Shown here piece by piece: positions 44,955 through 53,790 of a stretch of DNA of 64,000 nucleotides (position 1 is the stretch's first letter; each line of letters starts with the position of its first letter). A model generated the notes under the pieces. It searched no databases. It saw only the letters and a program-made list of their open reading frames with translations, and was not told the origin of the DNA. The stretch is from Candidatus Woesearchaeota archaeon. GTDB lineage: Archaea; Nanobdellota; Nanobdellia; SCGC-AAA011-G17; UBA489. Both the position numbers and the translations under genes were made by a program. The stretch is taken from NCBI GenBank assembly GCA_018302985.1, contig JAGVZA010000003.1, positions 1 through 64,000 on the forward strand, read 5' to 3'.

Positions 44955-46316
44955 ATGATCTCTTATAAGGAACGTGCTCGTGGAGTAGTGGACTTTTTAT
45001 TACGAACTCATTCAGCTCCTACTTTTTTAGCTTCCACAAATGTTCAACAAGGCACTGCTCATGGTTCTGTCATGATCAAGGATCTAGGGGACAGCATGCC
45101 TTTTCTTTATTGGGCGGGCCAACACTTAAATGACTCCTATATGCAGACAGCTGACACCACTTCAAAACATCTTCTTACTACTTATCAACGTCCTAGTGGA
45201 TTTTTTAAAACTGCTTCTTCCTTTCCTTTTTCTACTCTTAATAATTTTGACGCTATGACTGATCTTTCTTTGGGGATTAACCTTATGTACACCTTGACTC
45301 ATGATCCTTTTTACCTTGCTTCTTCTCGAAAGTTTTTTGATGCCTTCAGCTCTTTTATGCAAAGAACTAATTATTTTATGCCGACACATTCTTTGGGAAA
45401 CCATCGTCTTCCTTTATCCTTCTCAACAGGCAAGCTTGGATTATATATAGAAGAATTGAACAATCTTTATTCTTGGACTCATGAGGAACGTTATCTTAGA
45501 ACTGCACAGCGACTAAGTACTTTTTGGATTGAACAACCTTTTTTTAAGAAGCATGGACTTTTTCCCTTTCTTTTTCAACCTACTTCATTAAAACCTGTCG
45601 GCAATTTTATTTTACGAAATAAGATAGGATTTTCCGTTGACAGTGCCATGAGCAGCAAAGCAAATTCGAATCTTGTTTTTGGGCTAACAGCATTGTACAG
45701 ACAAACTAAAGATACTACTTTATTGCAGGCCTTAGAACATTGGCATACTGGCGTTAGAGATCATCTCCTCCATAAAGATGGCTCTCTCTTTAGTATCTGG
45801 GAACAACAAGGATCAGCAAAATTCTTGGGATGCGATCATGCAGTCATTGATTGTTTCTTAGAACTCTATAGATCAACGAAAAAGAAAGATTATTTACAAG
45901 ACGCTCTTTTAGCAGCAAACTTCTGGCTACAAAGACAAGATGCTAGCGGACTTATTCCCCAAGGCGTTCCTGGCAACCAAGTTTGTGTCGATCGTGCAAT
46001 GCCTCAAGGAGATAAACCTAATTATTATAGACTTGATCCCCAGACTGATTTTTTTGTAGTGCTGCTTAAGCTTTACCAAATAACCGAGAACAAACTCTAC
46101 CTAGATAGAGCACTTAAACTGCTTTCTGCCCTCACCACCCATCACTTTTCAGGCAAGTCTTTTGTCAATGTTCTTGATGATCATAAACGACCACAATCAC
46201 CTCTTATTGAGACAAAATTTCTTTTCCTCATTTTGAAGGCCTTACTTGTTGATGTCTATAAGAAAAAGAATATTTATAAAGATCCGGCTTTGTGGCTGCT
46301 CTTGAGGGACAGATAA
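44955..46316 (+). CDS. second alpha/alpha-toroid protein, glycoside hydrolase or epimerase-like
   Basis: 453 residues of repeated helical hairpins with motifs such as DSMPFLYWAGQHLNDSYM, FSTGKLGLYIEELNNLYSW and DALLAANFWLQRQDASGL, a six-hairpin (GH88/GH105- or DUF1680-like) layout. It is similar in length and architecture to the toroid protein at 38328-39548, though the two are not obviously close in sequence. There is no signal peptide. Its TAA overlaps the next ATG (TAATG), coupling it to the nitroreductase fusion. The reaction is unknown. Confidence 0.6.
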   Translation: MISYKERARGVVDFLLRTHSAPTFLASTNVQQGTAHGSVMIKDLGDSMPFLYWAGQHLNDSYMQTADTTSKHLLTTYQRPSGFFKTASSFPFSTLNNFDAMTDLSLGINLMYTLTHDPFYLASSRKFFDAFSSFMQRTNYFMPTHSLGNHRLPLSFSTGKLGLYIEELNNLYSWTHEERYLRTAQRLSTFWIEQPFFKKHGLFPFLFQPTSLKPVGNFILRNKIGFSVDSAMSSKANSNLVFGLTALYRQTKDTTLLQALEHWHTGVRDHLLHKDGSLFSIWEQQGSAKFLGCDHAVIDCFLELYRSTKKKDYLQDALLAANFWLQRQDASGLIPQGVPGNQVCVDRAMPQGDKPNYYRLDPQTDFFVVLLKLYQITENKLYLDRALKLLSALTTHHFSGKSFVNVLDDHKRPQSPLIETKFLFLILKALLVDVYKKKNIYKDPALWLLLRDR

Positions 46317-47599
46317 TGGATATTAAGAAAGCGATTTGGGATAGAAGAAGCATTAGAAAATTTAAGAAAGAAAAAATTCCAACTTCTGTTCTTTATAATA
46401 TTCTTGACGCGGGCGTACAAGCACCCTCTTCCTGCAATCAACAACTTTTTTACTTTGTTCTTGTTGATGATCCTGCCTTGAAGCAGAAATTAGAAAAGGA
46501 AGCTGGCTTCAAGTGGATTGATAGAATACCTCATCCTGTTTTTGTTGTTACTGACAAGCGTTTTGGCAATGAGAAATTTTCCAATATCCAAGGCGCTAGC
46601 GCAGCCATAGAAAATATGCTTCTTTATGCTTATTCTTTAGGCATAGGCTCTTGCTGGATTGCTGGCTACGGGGATAAAGCCATAGTTAAACGTCTTCTCC
46701 ATATTCCTTCTTATTTTCACATTTTAGGCTGTGTTGGACTTGGCTATCCTGATGAACGTCCGATTCCTCCTATAAAGCGCAGTGCACGCGAGATTACTTT
46801 TGTTAATCATATACCCTTTCCAGAGGAAGCAACTAATAATCCTGAAGACTGGACTTACAAAGACATTCAATCCTTGGCTGCACGCACTATTTTTGCTAAA
46901 TCACCTGACATTGGTTACTATCATCTCTTTCCTTTAGAACTGGAACAACAATTACACTTCATAAGCTCAAAATTAGGCAAAGAAGTCTTATACTTGGAAG
47001 ATATTTCAGGCATTTATCTTTTTAAATTAGCACAGATGCATCAGCGTATTTCTTTTACAATGGTTTCCTCGTCGAAAAAAGTTGTTGCATGGATGGAAGA
47101 AAAAGCACAGCATCATAAAATAAAAAATATCTCTTTTGTTTATTCTCCAGACCTTACTCTCCCTAAAAAGCAATTTGATACAGTCTTATGTTTAGACCAA
47201 GTTAATCGATTACCTTCTCGACAACGTGAACAAATTATAGCTTTGGCTCACCGCTCTTTAAAAAAAGACAGTACTCTTCTCTTATCTTTCTTGAACAAAA
47301 GATCTTTATATGGTGCTCTCTTCAGAAAAGGTGTTGGACGCCGCTATGGTCCAGAAATTTCTTTAACTTATGGCTCTTTAGCAACTCTTCTTAACAAACA
47401 GTTCACCATCACAGAACGTGTAGGATTTAATCTTCTCCCATCTCCTAAATTATTCTTCAAGATGGGTGTTCCTGGAAGATATACTGTCTTTAATCCTTTC
47501 ATGCGCTATCTTGCACGCTTTAACTTGTTAGAAGGTTCTACTAATTCTGGTTTTTTAGCACGCTTTTCAACAACTAATATTCTTGTTGCTAAGAAATAA
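46316..47599 (+). CDS. nitroreductase fused to a degenerate methyltransferase-like domain
   Basis: 427 residues. Residues 1-175 are a clear FMN nitroreductase-family domain: RRSIRKFKKEKIP, QAPSSCNQQ, GASAAIENMLLYAYSLGIG and VGLGYPDERP. Residues about 190-427 follow a class I methyltransferase pattern (FDTVLCLDQVNRLPSRQREQI, LKKDSTLLLSFLNKRSL and a C-terminal FTITERVGF), but the glycine-rich SAM motif I is missing (LYLEDISGIYLFKL in that place). Start ATG 46316 follows the TAATG overlap. The fusion may couple a redox step to glycan or lipid chemistry; this is inference. Confidence 0.72.
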   Translation: MDIKKAIWDRRSIRKFKKEKIPTSVLYNILDAGVQAPSSCNQQLFYFVLVDDPALKQKLEKEAGFKWIDRIPHPVFVVTDKRFGNEKFSNIQGASAAIENMLLYAYSLGIGSCWIAGYGDKAIVKRLLHIPSYFHILGCVGLGYPDERPIPPIKRSAREITFVNHIPFPEEATNNPEDWTYKDIQSLAARTIFAKSPDIGYYHLFPLELEQQLHFISSKLGKEVLYLEDISGIYLFKLAQMHQRISFTMVSSSKKVVAWMEEKAQHHKIKNISFVYSPDLTLPKKQFDTVLCLDQVNRLPSRQREQIIALAHRSLKKDSTLLLSFLNKRSLYGALFRKGVGRRYGPEISLTYGSLATLLNKQFTITERVGFNLLPSPKLFFKMGVPGRYTVFNPFMRYLARFNLLEGSTNSGFLARFSTTNILVAKK

Positions 47600-48761
47600 C
47601 TTTTTTATAAATTTCTTTGTATTTTTCTGCACTATTTTCCCAAGTTGACTCTTTTCTAAATGCTTCATACTTTTTTCTGTCTCTTTTTTTTATCTGTAAC
47701 TTTACAATTTCACTTATCCACTCTGCATTGTTTTGCGGAGGCAATAATCTTCCATGAGGTAGAAGGTCTAAGAGCTCTCTACAGCCAGGAATATCGCTTA
47801 CAATAACAAAAGTGCCACATGCTAATGCTTCAGCAACAACATTTGGACGCCCCTCTCGCAAGGAAGGCAGTACTAGAGCATCTGCAGCGTTAAGATAATA
47901 AGGAATCTCCTTTTGAGGAATACTTCCCAAGAATATTATGGTATCTTGTAGTTTTAGATTATTTATTCTTTTCTTTAATTCTTTTTCAAATCTCCCTGAT
48001 CCAATCAAGTAGCATTTTATATCTCTTCTTCTCTTCTTTACTTCATGCATTATTTCCATAAGGTTTTCTAATCCCTTATCTTCCACTAATCTTCCTACAT
48101 ATACTAGGGCATGTTGATTTTCAGGAAACTTAACTCTTGTTTTACACATTTTTTTACTCATTTCCCTAAATAGACTTGTATCAATACCATTTGGAATCGT
48201 CATCATAGGTTTTTTTATTCCTAATTTATGAAATTGATCTATCTGATGCTCATTATTTGCAGTAATTACATCACAATTTTTTAATATATAGCATAATGTT
48301 GTTTTCATTACTTTATTTTTTAAGGCTATATGTGCTGATGATCCTCTCTCTGTCAAAATTAATTTTTTTCTTAACATTTTTTTTAGTATTACTCCAACCA
48401 CGCCAGAAAAAGACCACTGACAATGAATAATATCTGCTTTTTTAGCATATTTCCATGACTTCCAAAGAAAAACGACTGAAAATATTGGCCATTGCATCCT
48501 TGCTATCCATGAAGATTTAAGATTAGTAATTATACCTCCTTCAGCAGTTAATCTCTGCCATTGTCTAGGTATCATATATGAGAAGCGATGTATCTGTATG
48601 TTTTCCCACACTTCTTCTTTCTTTGCATGAGCGTCAGCCGGACATATTACATCTATTAGTATCTTTTTCCTTGCAAGCGCAGCACACAATTCATAGATAA
48701 AAGGTGCCTGTGTATCATTTCTATATTGTGGAAATGAAGTGGTGAGCATACAGACGCGCAT
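47589..48761 (-). CDS. GT4 glycosyltransferase
   Basis: 390-residue GT-B enzyme: MLTTSFPQYRNDTQAPFIYEL at the start, YVGRLVEDKGLENL opening the C-domain and the EX7E region LREGRPNVVAEALACG followed by VSDIPGCREL. These are canonical GT4 donor-binding motifs. It is the last gene of a four-gene minus-strand run (GT39-like, GT2, flippase-like, GT4) with gaps of 2-5 bases, and its 3' end overlaps the convergent fusion gene by 11 bases. Confidence 0.88.
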   Translation of the reverse strand: MRVCMLTTSFPQYRNDTQAPFIYELCAALARKKILIDVICPADAHAKKEEVWENIQIHRFSYMIPRQWQRLTAEGGIITNLKSSWIARMQWPIFSVVFLWKSWKYAKKADIIHCQWSFSGVVGVILKKMLRKKLILTERGSSAHIALKNKVMKTTLCYILKNCDVITANNEHQIDQFHKLGIKKPMMTIPNGIDTSLFREMSKKMCKTRVKFPENQHALVYVGRLVEDKGLENLMEIMHEVKKRRRDIKCYLIGSGRFEKELKKRINNLKLQDTIIFLGSIPQKEIPYYLNAADALVLPSLREGRPNVVAEALACGTFVIVSDIPGCRELLDLLPHGRLLPPQNNAEWISEIVKLQIKKRDRKKYEAFRKESTWENSAEKYKEIYKKVIS

Positions 48762-48766
48762 AGTAA

Positions 48767-49693
48767 TTACTCCTTTTTCTCCTGATCTCCCTTTATAAGA
48801 GATGAAACTAAAAATGTTATTGGAGCTGCTACATAGGTTGTAATAGTCACAATCAGCGAGGCAGACAACACAACACTTCCAGCAACGCCGAGTATATTAA
48901 ATAAGTAAATCGCAATTCCTTCTTTTAAACCTAGACCATTAATGGTTATAGGAAGCAAAGTTGCTAATCTTGAAATGGAAGTCACTTGTATCACTTGTGA
49001 AAATGCAACTGCTTTGTTTATTGCAAGGAAGGCAAGATAGTAGGTAAAGAATATGGACATTAATTTCAATACTGTCAAGAATGTATTAACTAAAATTATG
49101 CCCTTATCTTCTTCAAGCTCAGCTAGCCCTCTACTAAACCCCTTGAAATACACAGCTTTTTTCTTGAGAATCACTCTCTTTACAAAATCAGTTGCATATG
49201 GCGAGACTAGAATTGCTCCCAAGATCATCCCTGCTACAATTAACACACTTGCTACTATAGCACCTGTACTACCATAAAAAGCATAAATACCGATAAGCGA
49301 AAATAGAGCAATAACCCATAAGGTAATAGTATTATCTACAATCATAGCTGCAACAGCTTTTCCGACCTCAATATCTCTTTTTTTTAGCAGATAGACCATA
49401 CCAACATCACTTAACTTACTTGGAAAAAACAAACCAATGGGCCAGATTATCAAATAATCTTTAAGGATGCTCATAAATTTCAGCTCTTTTTTCATTTTCT
49501 TTGCTAGTATAAAAATATTGAATGCACCTAGTAATAAAGTAATTATCTGCAAGCAAATAATAAGTAGAATAAACACCAGATCTGCATTTTTGAGATGCAC
49601 TAGTGTTTCTTTAACACCAACTTTGAGAAATATAGCTACAAGAATCGCTAAGCTTACAATAATTTTCAAAAGATGCTTGTATTTTTTCTGCAT
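48767..49693 (-). CDS. UPF0104/LPG-synthase-TM family membrane protein (AglD-type C-domain)
   Basis: 308 residues with about 8 helices and the family motifs FPSKLSDVGMVYLLKKRD and TLLPITINGLGLKEGIAIYLF, as in the membrane part of haloarchaeal AglD and bacterial lysylphosphatidylglycerol synthases (TIGR00374). In glycosylation loci these proteins are thought to move polyprenyl-phosphate sugars or lipids across the membrane. It starts 2 bases after the GT2 stop, which supports a donor-flipping role with that enzyme. Confidence 0.85.
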   Translation of the reverse strand: MQKKYKHLLKIIVSLAILVAIFLKVGVKETLVHLKNADLVFILLIICLQIITLLLGAFNIFILAKKMKKELKFMSILKDYLIIWPIGLFFPSKLSDVGMVYLLKKRDIEVGKAVAAMIVDNTITLWVIALFSLIGIYAFYGSTGAIVASVLIVAGMILGAILVSPYATDFVKRVILKKKAVYFKGFSRGLAELEEDKGIILVNTFLTVLKLMSIFFTYYLAFLAINKAVAFSQVIQVTSISRLATLLPITINGLGLKEGIAIYLFNILGVAGSVVLSASLIVTITTYVAAPITFLVSSLIKGDQEKKE

Positions 49694-49695
49694 GA

Positions 49696-50577
49696 TTATG
49701 ATTCTTTTTTCATATCTGCCATAAATCCGAAAATAATTATCTGAATACCCATAACAAAGAGCATAACTGTTAGCAGTGTTAGGGGAAGGTGACCAACTTT
49801 ACCTGTCGTGATAAAAAGATATAACAAATATAGACCAATAACAAAACCGAATATGAGCAGCGTTATTCCTATTCTTCCAAAAAACTTCATCGGATCATAG
49901 TCACGATAGATTCTGAGAATATTAACCCATGCTCTGAAAGCATACTCAAAAGGATTCTTTAATAATCTACTTTCACCATCTCTTCTTCTGAAATAAGTTG
50001 GAATTTCTTTGATCTTTAATTTTTCTTTTACTGCTTTGATAATCTGTTCTTGTGTATAGGTGTGTGTTGAATGAATAGGGAGTTGTGCTGTTTTTCTGTT
50101 GAATGCCCTGAATCCAGTTTGACAATCATTTACTTTGTATTTAACAATCTCCGAAATTACCTTTGAGAATACTCTGTTTCCTAACTTTTTCATAAATGGC
50201 ATTTCTTCTATGCCTCCAGAGAATCTATCTCCCAACACTAAGTCATATCCTTTGTTTACTTCTTCAACTAATCTAGGAATATCTTCTGCTTTATACTGAC
50301 CATCTGCATCTATATGCACAAAGACATCATATTTTGATCCTAAGAAATTTTTTATCTCTGTTCTAAATGCTTCAGCTAAGCCCTGATTTATAGGATGTAC
50401 TACGACTTGAGCTCCTCTTTGCGTTGCAATCTCGACTGTTTTGTCCTTACTTCCATCATCTATCACAGCAATAGCATACTGGTACTTTGTCTTTTTCATC
50501 ACACTGTTAATTTCGTCAATAACAGCACCTATAGATTTCTCTTCATTATATGCCGGAATGGAAATTAAGACTTTCAT
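49696..50577 (-). CDS. GT2 polyprenyl-phosphate hexosyltransferase with C-terminal membrane helices
   Basis: The GT-A domain starts VLISIPAYNEEKSIGAVI and has VIDDGSKDKTVEI, the metal site FVHIDADGQYKAEDI, GDRFSGGIEEMP and DCQTGFRAFNRKT. Two hydrophobic helices (about 230-285) anchor the C-terminus, as in AglJ/DPMS-type enzymes. At 293 residues it would make polyprenyl-P-hexose for the adjacent GT39-like enzyme, whose stop lies 4 bases upstream of this start, with the flippase-like gene next. Confidence 0.86.
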   Translation of the reverse strand: MKVLISIPAYNEEKSIGAVIDEINSVMKKTKYQYAIAVIDDGSKDKTVEIATQRGAQVVVHPINQGLAEAFRTEIKNFLGSKYDVFVHIDADGQYKAEDIPRLVEEVNKGYDLVLGDRFSGGIEEMPFMKKLGNRVFSKVISEIVKYKVNDCQTGFRAFNRKTAQLPIHSTHTYTQEQIIKAVKEKLKIKEIPTYFRRRDGESRLLKNPFEYAFRAWVNILRIYRDYDPMKFFGRIGITLLIFGFVIGLYLLYLFITTGKVGHLPLTLLTVMLFVMGIQIIIFGFMADMKKES

Positions 50578-50581
50578 GGAG

Positions 50582-52252
50582 TTAGTTCACCTGATAGACG
50601 TATATATTGCTTTCCGTTTGATAGATAGGAGTGTAGTTTACCTCTGCTCTTGAAATGAAATAGTCTGCTTCTAGAGGATTATTACCAATTCTTATCTTCC
50701 TATTGATCCAGAATCCTGCAAGCGTTGTGTCTTTTGCAGATGAACAAATAGATGCATTATCTTGAATGGAACGTTGCAAGCATCCTTTTTCGTCGAACAT
50801 AATAGTTGCTGTTGGAGGAGTATTGTTATCTATCCATTTTCCTAGTTGCACTTGCTCGAGTGGAAGCCAATTTTTTTGACTATTGTACCCAGCTATTGCA
50901 ATATTTCCCAGACTTAGGACTAAAAAGAAAATGGTACATATTTTTATCATATTTTTTCTGGTTGTTTTTTTCCATACTAGATATGCTGCTAAGAAAGCTA
51001 CGACTATTGCAAGCATATAAGCAACTAGAGTTCCTATTCCTGCATTTAAATTACTAACACTTAAGAATTGTTGGATGACACCCAGCCAGGCCAATGACAT
51101 ATTATTTACTGGCACTAGAGGGAAGAACATAATCATAGCTCCTAACAAAGTAATTACTCCTAGTGAGATGAACCATTTTTTTCCTACTTCTGCTTGCCTG
51201 CTTAAACCTATATAACCAGCAATGATTATCAAAGGCAGTGCAATGTCCATGTATCTTCCTATTGGTCTTCCCATAAGCTGCAAAAATGTTTCTGCTTTAA
51301 TGAGTCCGTGAAATTGATGATTTACTGCTACAATAACAACTACGATTAAAGTACTGAGCACTACATATACTAATTCGTTTTTCTTTTTCCTCCATTCTTC
51401 TTTTATGAAGAGCAGTGTTCCGAGAGCAAACAGAATACCAGAACTTAAAATAATCATAGCAACATAAGCTATTGTCCAATACATTCCATTTCCTAAGACT
51501 GCTTCGAAGGAGATTCTTGTAGTATTTCCTATTTCTCTACTATAGGAACCAATGATGCTGCTTGTCGAGAATCCAAATGCTAGTATGTTTCTTATCATCC
51601 AGAGAGCGAGCGTAGCTAGCGTGATTATTCCTAGTATGCTTTTATTTTTAATCTCTTCATAGTGCTTGGTAAATAAGGATCTTAAGAATAATAATCCCAC
51701 AATGCCTAGTAAGGTTACTCCTATAATTCGTGTGAGGATTGCTGCTCCTATAGCTATGCCTGCTAGCACATTGTATTTTATTGTTTTTTCTTGCTGTGCT
51801 TTGTAGATATAATAAAGTGCAGTTAAAAATATGGGGTAAAAGAGATTTTCAGCCATGATATAAGAAGTAAAAGCAAAAGTGGGTGGTAATACTGCGACTA
51901 ATGCAGCAATGGTAATACTTTCTCTAGTAGAGACAAATTCTTTAGCAAAGAGATAAGCAGGAATAATAATTAACGTTGCAAGGAGTGCATTAATAATCTT
52001 CATAATCAGGTAGACTGTATTCATATCCTGGAATAAATATGCGGGAGAAATCATAAGCGCATACAAAGGTGCATATTGGTTTGTGGGCATCTCATGAATG
52101 GTGAATTCAAAAGAGGTAGCAATACTTCTGGCTGTCTTGGCATAAATATATTCATCACTATAGATGGTTGGTGTTACTATGAAGAAGGATCCTACTATTT
52201 TTAGCCCTACTAATATAAGATAGATAAGAGCTAACTTTCTGGCGGCATTCAT
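50582..52252 (-). CDS. GT39/PMT_2-like GT-C membrane glycosyltransferase (large)
   Basis: 556 residues, about 12 helices. The first external loop is TPTIYSDEYIYAKTARSIA, with the acidic DE pair of the GT-C active site, followed by HEMPTNQYAPLYALMISP, the PPLY-like block. A soluble C-terminal domain of about 120 residues ends the protein. It heads the GT-C/GT2/UPF0104/GT4 operon. TATA-like CTTTTTAAAG at about 52282-52293 lies some 30-40 bases upstream, and GGAG lies close to ATG 52252. Confidence 0.8.
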   Translation of the reverse strand: MNAARKLALIYLILVGLKIVGSFFIVTPTIYSDEYIYAKTARSIATSFEFTIHEMPTNQYAPLYALMISPAYLFQDMNTVYLIMKIINALLATLIIIPAYLFAKEFVSTRESITIAALVAVLPPTFAFTSYIMAENLFYPIFLTALYYIYKAQQEKTIKYNVLAGIAIGAAILTRIIGVTLLGIVGLLFLRSLFTKHYEEIKNKSILGIITLATLALWMIRNILAFGFSTSSIIGSYSREIGNTTRISFEAVLGNGMYWTIAYVAMIILSSGILFALGTLLFIKEEWRKKKNELVYVVLSTLIVVVIVAVNHQFHGLIKAETFLQLMGRPIGRYMDIALPLIIIAGYIGLSRQAEVGKKWFISLGVITLLGAMIMFFPLVPVNNMSLAWLGVIQQFLSVSNLNAGIGTLVAYMLAIVVAFLAAYLVWKKTTRKNMIKICTIFFLVLSLGNIAIAGYNSQKNWLPLEQVQLGKWIDNNTPPTATIMFDEKGCLQRSIQDNASICSSAKDTTLAGFWINRKIRIGNNPLEADYFISRAEVNYTPIYQTESNIYVYQVN

Positions 52253-52295
52253 ACTCCTAAAACCCTTCTTTTGCTTTAAAAAGGTATCTTCAAGG

Positions 52296-52706
52296 CTATA
52301 AGAGGCTTCTTCGTTTTAGCCAGCCTACCAGAGAAATAGCACGTGCATCTACGTGATTGTACTTGAACAAATTGATAAAATCCATTAAGATATGGAGTAT
52401 CATTCCTTGTAACACCCAAAATGCAGGCTCCCAGACGAGTCCTACAATTGCAGTTACTACAAATAGTTCTACAGTATGCGCTATGTGTAAAATGTCTCGC
52501 TCATAGTCTGGAGTCATGCCATGTTTTCTATGCCACCAATAAGATTTCTTCAGACTGAATGACTTGAGTCGCATAATAGAAAAGAGATAGTGGTCACCAT
52601 CAATTAATACACCGCCGATGATTACCCAGAGGCTCATTACCCCTATGAATGGATACAGTATTCCTGCCAAAATGACTGAGGCTATAAGGTGGGTTAGGAC
52701 TAGCAT
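52296..52706 (-). CDS. DUF457/YdjM-like membrane-bound metal-dependent hydrolase
   Basis: 136 residues with three to four membrane helices and His/Asp residues typical of the DUF457 family: LTHLIASVILAG at the start, IIGGVLIDGDHYLFS and GMILHILMDFINLF. The family is predicted to bind metal in the membrane; the function is unknown. A longer open frame to 52829 would read through the tRNA-Ser gene and is rejected. ATG 52706 is about 26 bases from the TTTTTTAAGG box shared with the tRNA, consistent with a leaderless transcript. Confidence 0.6.
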   Translation of the reverse strand: MLVLTHLIASVILAGILYPFIGVMSLWVIIGGVLIDGDHYLFSIMRLKSFSLKKSYWWHRKHGMTPDYERDILHIAHTVELFVVTAIVGLVWEPAFWVLQGMILHILMDFINLFKYNHVDARAISLVGWLKRRSLL

Positions 52707-52727
52707 CTTTTTTTGCACGACCAGCAC

Positions 52728-52737
52728 CTTAAAAAAG
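52728..52737. promoter_or_regulatory. TATA-like box shared by tRNA-Ser and the divergent DUF457 gene
   Basis: CTTAAAAAAG is about 28 bases before the mature 5' end of tRNA-Ser on the plus strand; its complement CTTTTTTAAG is about 26 bases before ATG 52706 on the minus strand. The 54-base gap has no second TATA candidate of similar quality. Confidence 0.5.
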
Positions 52738-52760
52738 CATCGCTTCTTTTGTTTTCTTGT

Positions 52761-52844
52761 GCCGCGATCGCATAACCTGGTATTGCACCAGTCTCGAAAA
52801 CTGGAACCTGCAAAGGTCTCGAGGTTCAAATCCTCGTCGCGGCG
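52761..52844 (+). tRNA. tRNA-Ser (anticodon CGA)
   Basis: An 84-base class II tRNA. The acceptor stem GCCGCGA pairs perfectly with TCGCGGC (52837-52843), followed by discriminator G52844. The D arm is GCA/TGC with the GG in its loop, the anticodon stem CCAGT/ACTGG holds loop CTCGAAA (anticodon CGA, reading UCG), the long variable arm is AACCTGCAAAGGTCT and the T arm is CGAGG-TTCAAAT-CCTCG. The long variable arm confirms serine. No intron and no encoded CCA. It is followed 12 bases later by the stop codon of the convergent nuclease-like gene. Confidence 0.95.
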
Positions 52845-52855
52845 TTATTACTCAT

Positions 52856-53782
52856 TTATATAAACTCTTTTAATTTTTTTTGGTCTTTATTTTTGTGAAG
52901 TTTAATTAGAAATTGTTTAATTATTTCTCGGGCATAGTTATAGTCAGCTTTAAATATAAAATTCGATAATTCCATTTTTTGAGCATCAAATATTTCTATT
53001 TCACAAATTTTTTTCTTTAATAAAAATGCTTCGATTTCTACTTGTATTTTTGCTTCTTTATATCTATCTTCAAATGTTCCCCTTTCATCATTTAAGTTAC
53101 CTTTTCCAGTTTCAAATGCTTTTTTAAGAGTTTTTAATGGTGCTTGTGTTGAACACACTTTAAACTCATATACACCATTTTCCCAACACCCGTCTGGTTC
53201 AAAACTTATACCTATATTTAATTCTTTTTTTATTATTCTAAAATAATTTTTCTTTCTATCTTCTATTAGTTCGTCTTTTGTCATTGACTCAACCTTAGAA
53301 TCAATATAGTACTGTTTTTTTATTTTTTCTAAATCAGTTCCTATTTTAGAAGAAGAATCAGCAGAAGGATTCGATATATCTGTTCCAGAAACCATTCTTA
53401 TAATTATATCTGTTTTCCAGTCATCCTCATTTATTAATTTGTTATCTATTCTATATGAATTATATTCTTTCTTAAAATAAAAATTCCAAAATAGAGGCCA
53501 TAATATACGAGGAATATGGTATGCATATTTTTGAAGCCTAAATATAGCATATTTAAGAAAATTATTTTGTTTTATTCTTTGAGAAATATTGATAATTCTT
53601 TTTTTATTATCTACGGGAAAACTTTCATAGATGTCTGATTTAAAATATCTTTGATTATCTTTTTTTGGAATAAAATCTTCTAAAAAACTAGTTTGAGATA
53701 TATTATTTAACTTGCCATCTAGAAATTTAGATATCTCACTCAATCTTACAAAAATAAATTCTTCAGGTTTACCTGTTTGCAT
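52856..53782 (-). CDS. putative PD-(D/E)XK nuclease-like protein
   Basis: 308 residues, with strong Lys/Ile/Asn/Tyr bias. No family is recognised over the first 180 residues. Residues 196-208 (PDGCWENGVYEFK) give a textbook PD-(D/E)XK core (D197, E206, K208), followed by an alpha-helical AKIQVEIEAFLL (Q247) like the helix after the core in RecB/Cas4-type nucleases. It starts 8 bases after the secD stop on the same strand and ends 12 bases from the 3' end of tRNA-Ser. DNA cleavage is inferred only from the motif; a DNA-repair or defence role is possible. Confidence 0.55.
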   Translation of the reverse strand: MQTGKPEEFIFVRLSEISKFLDGKLNNISQTSFLEDFIPKKDNQRYFKSDIYESFPVDNKKRIINISQRIKQNNFLKYAIFRLQKYAYHIPRILWPLFWNFYFKKEYNSYRIDNKLINEDDWKTDIIIRMVSGTDISNPSADSSSKIGTDLEKIKKQYYIDSKVESMTKDELIEDRKKNYFRIIKKELNIGISFEPDGCWENGVYEFKVCSTQAPLKTLKKAFETGKGNLNDERGTFEDRYKEAKIQVEIEAFLLKKKICEIEIFDAQKMELSNFIFKADYNYAREIIKQFLIKLHKNKDQKKLKEFI

Positions 53783-53790
53783 GAGTGGAA

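Noticed and set aside
52707..52829. N-terminal extension of the DUF457-like gene
   Set aside because: It would be translated from the antisense of tRNA-Ser; the leaderless ATG 52706 fits the shared TATA box.
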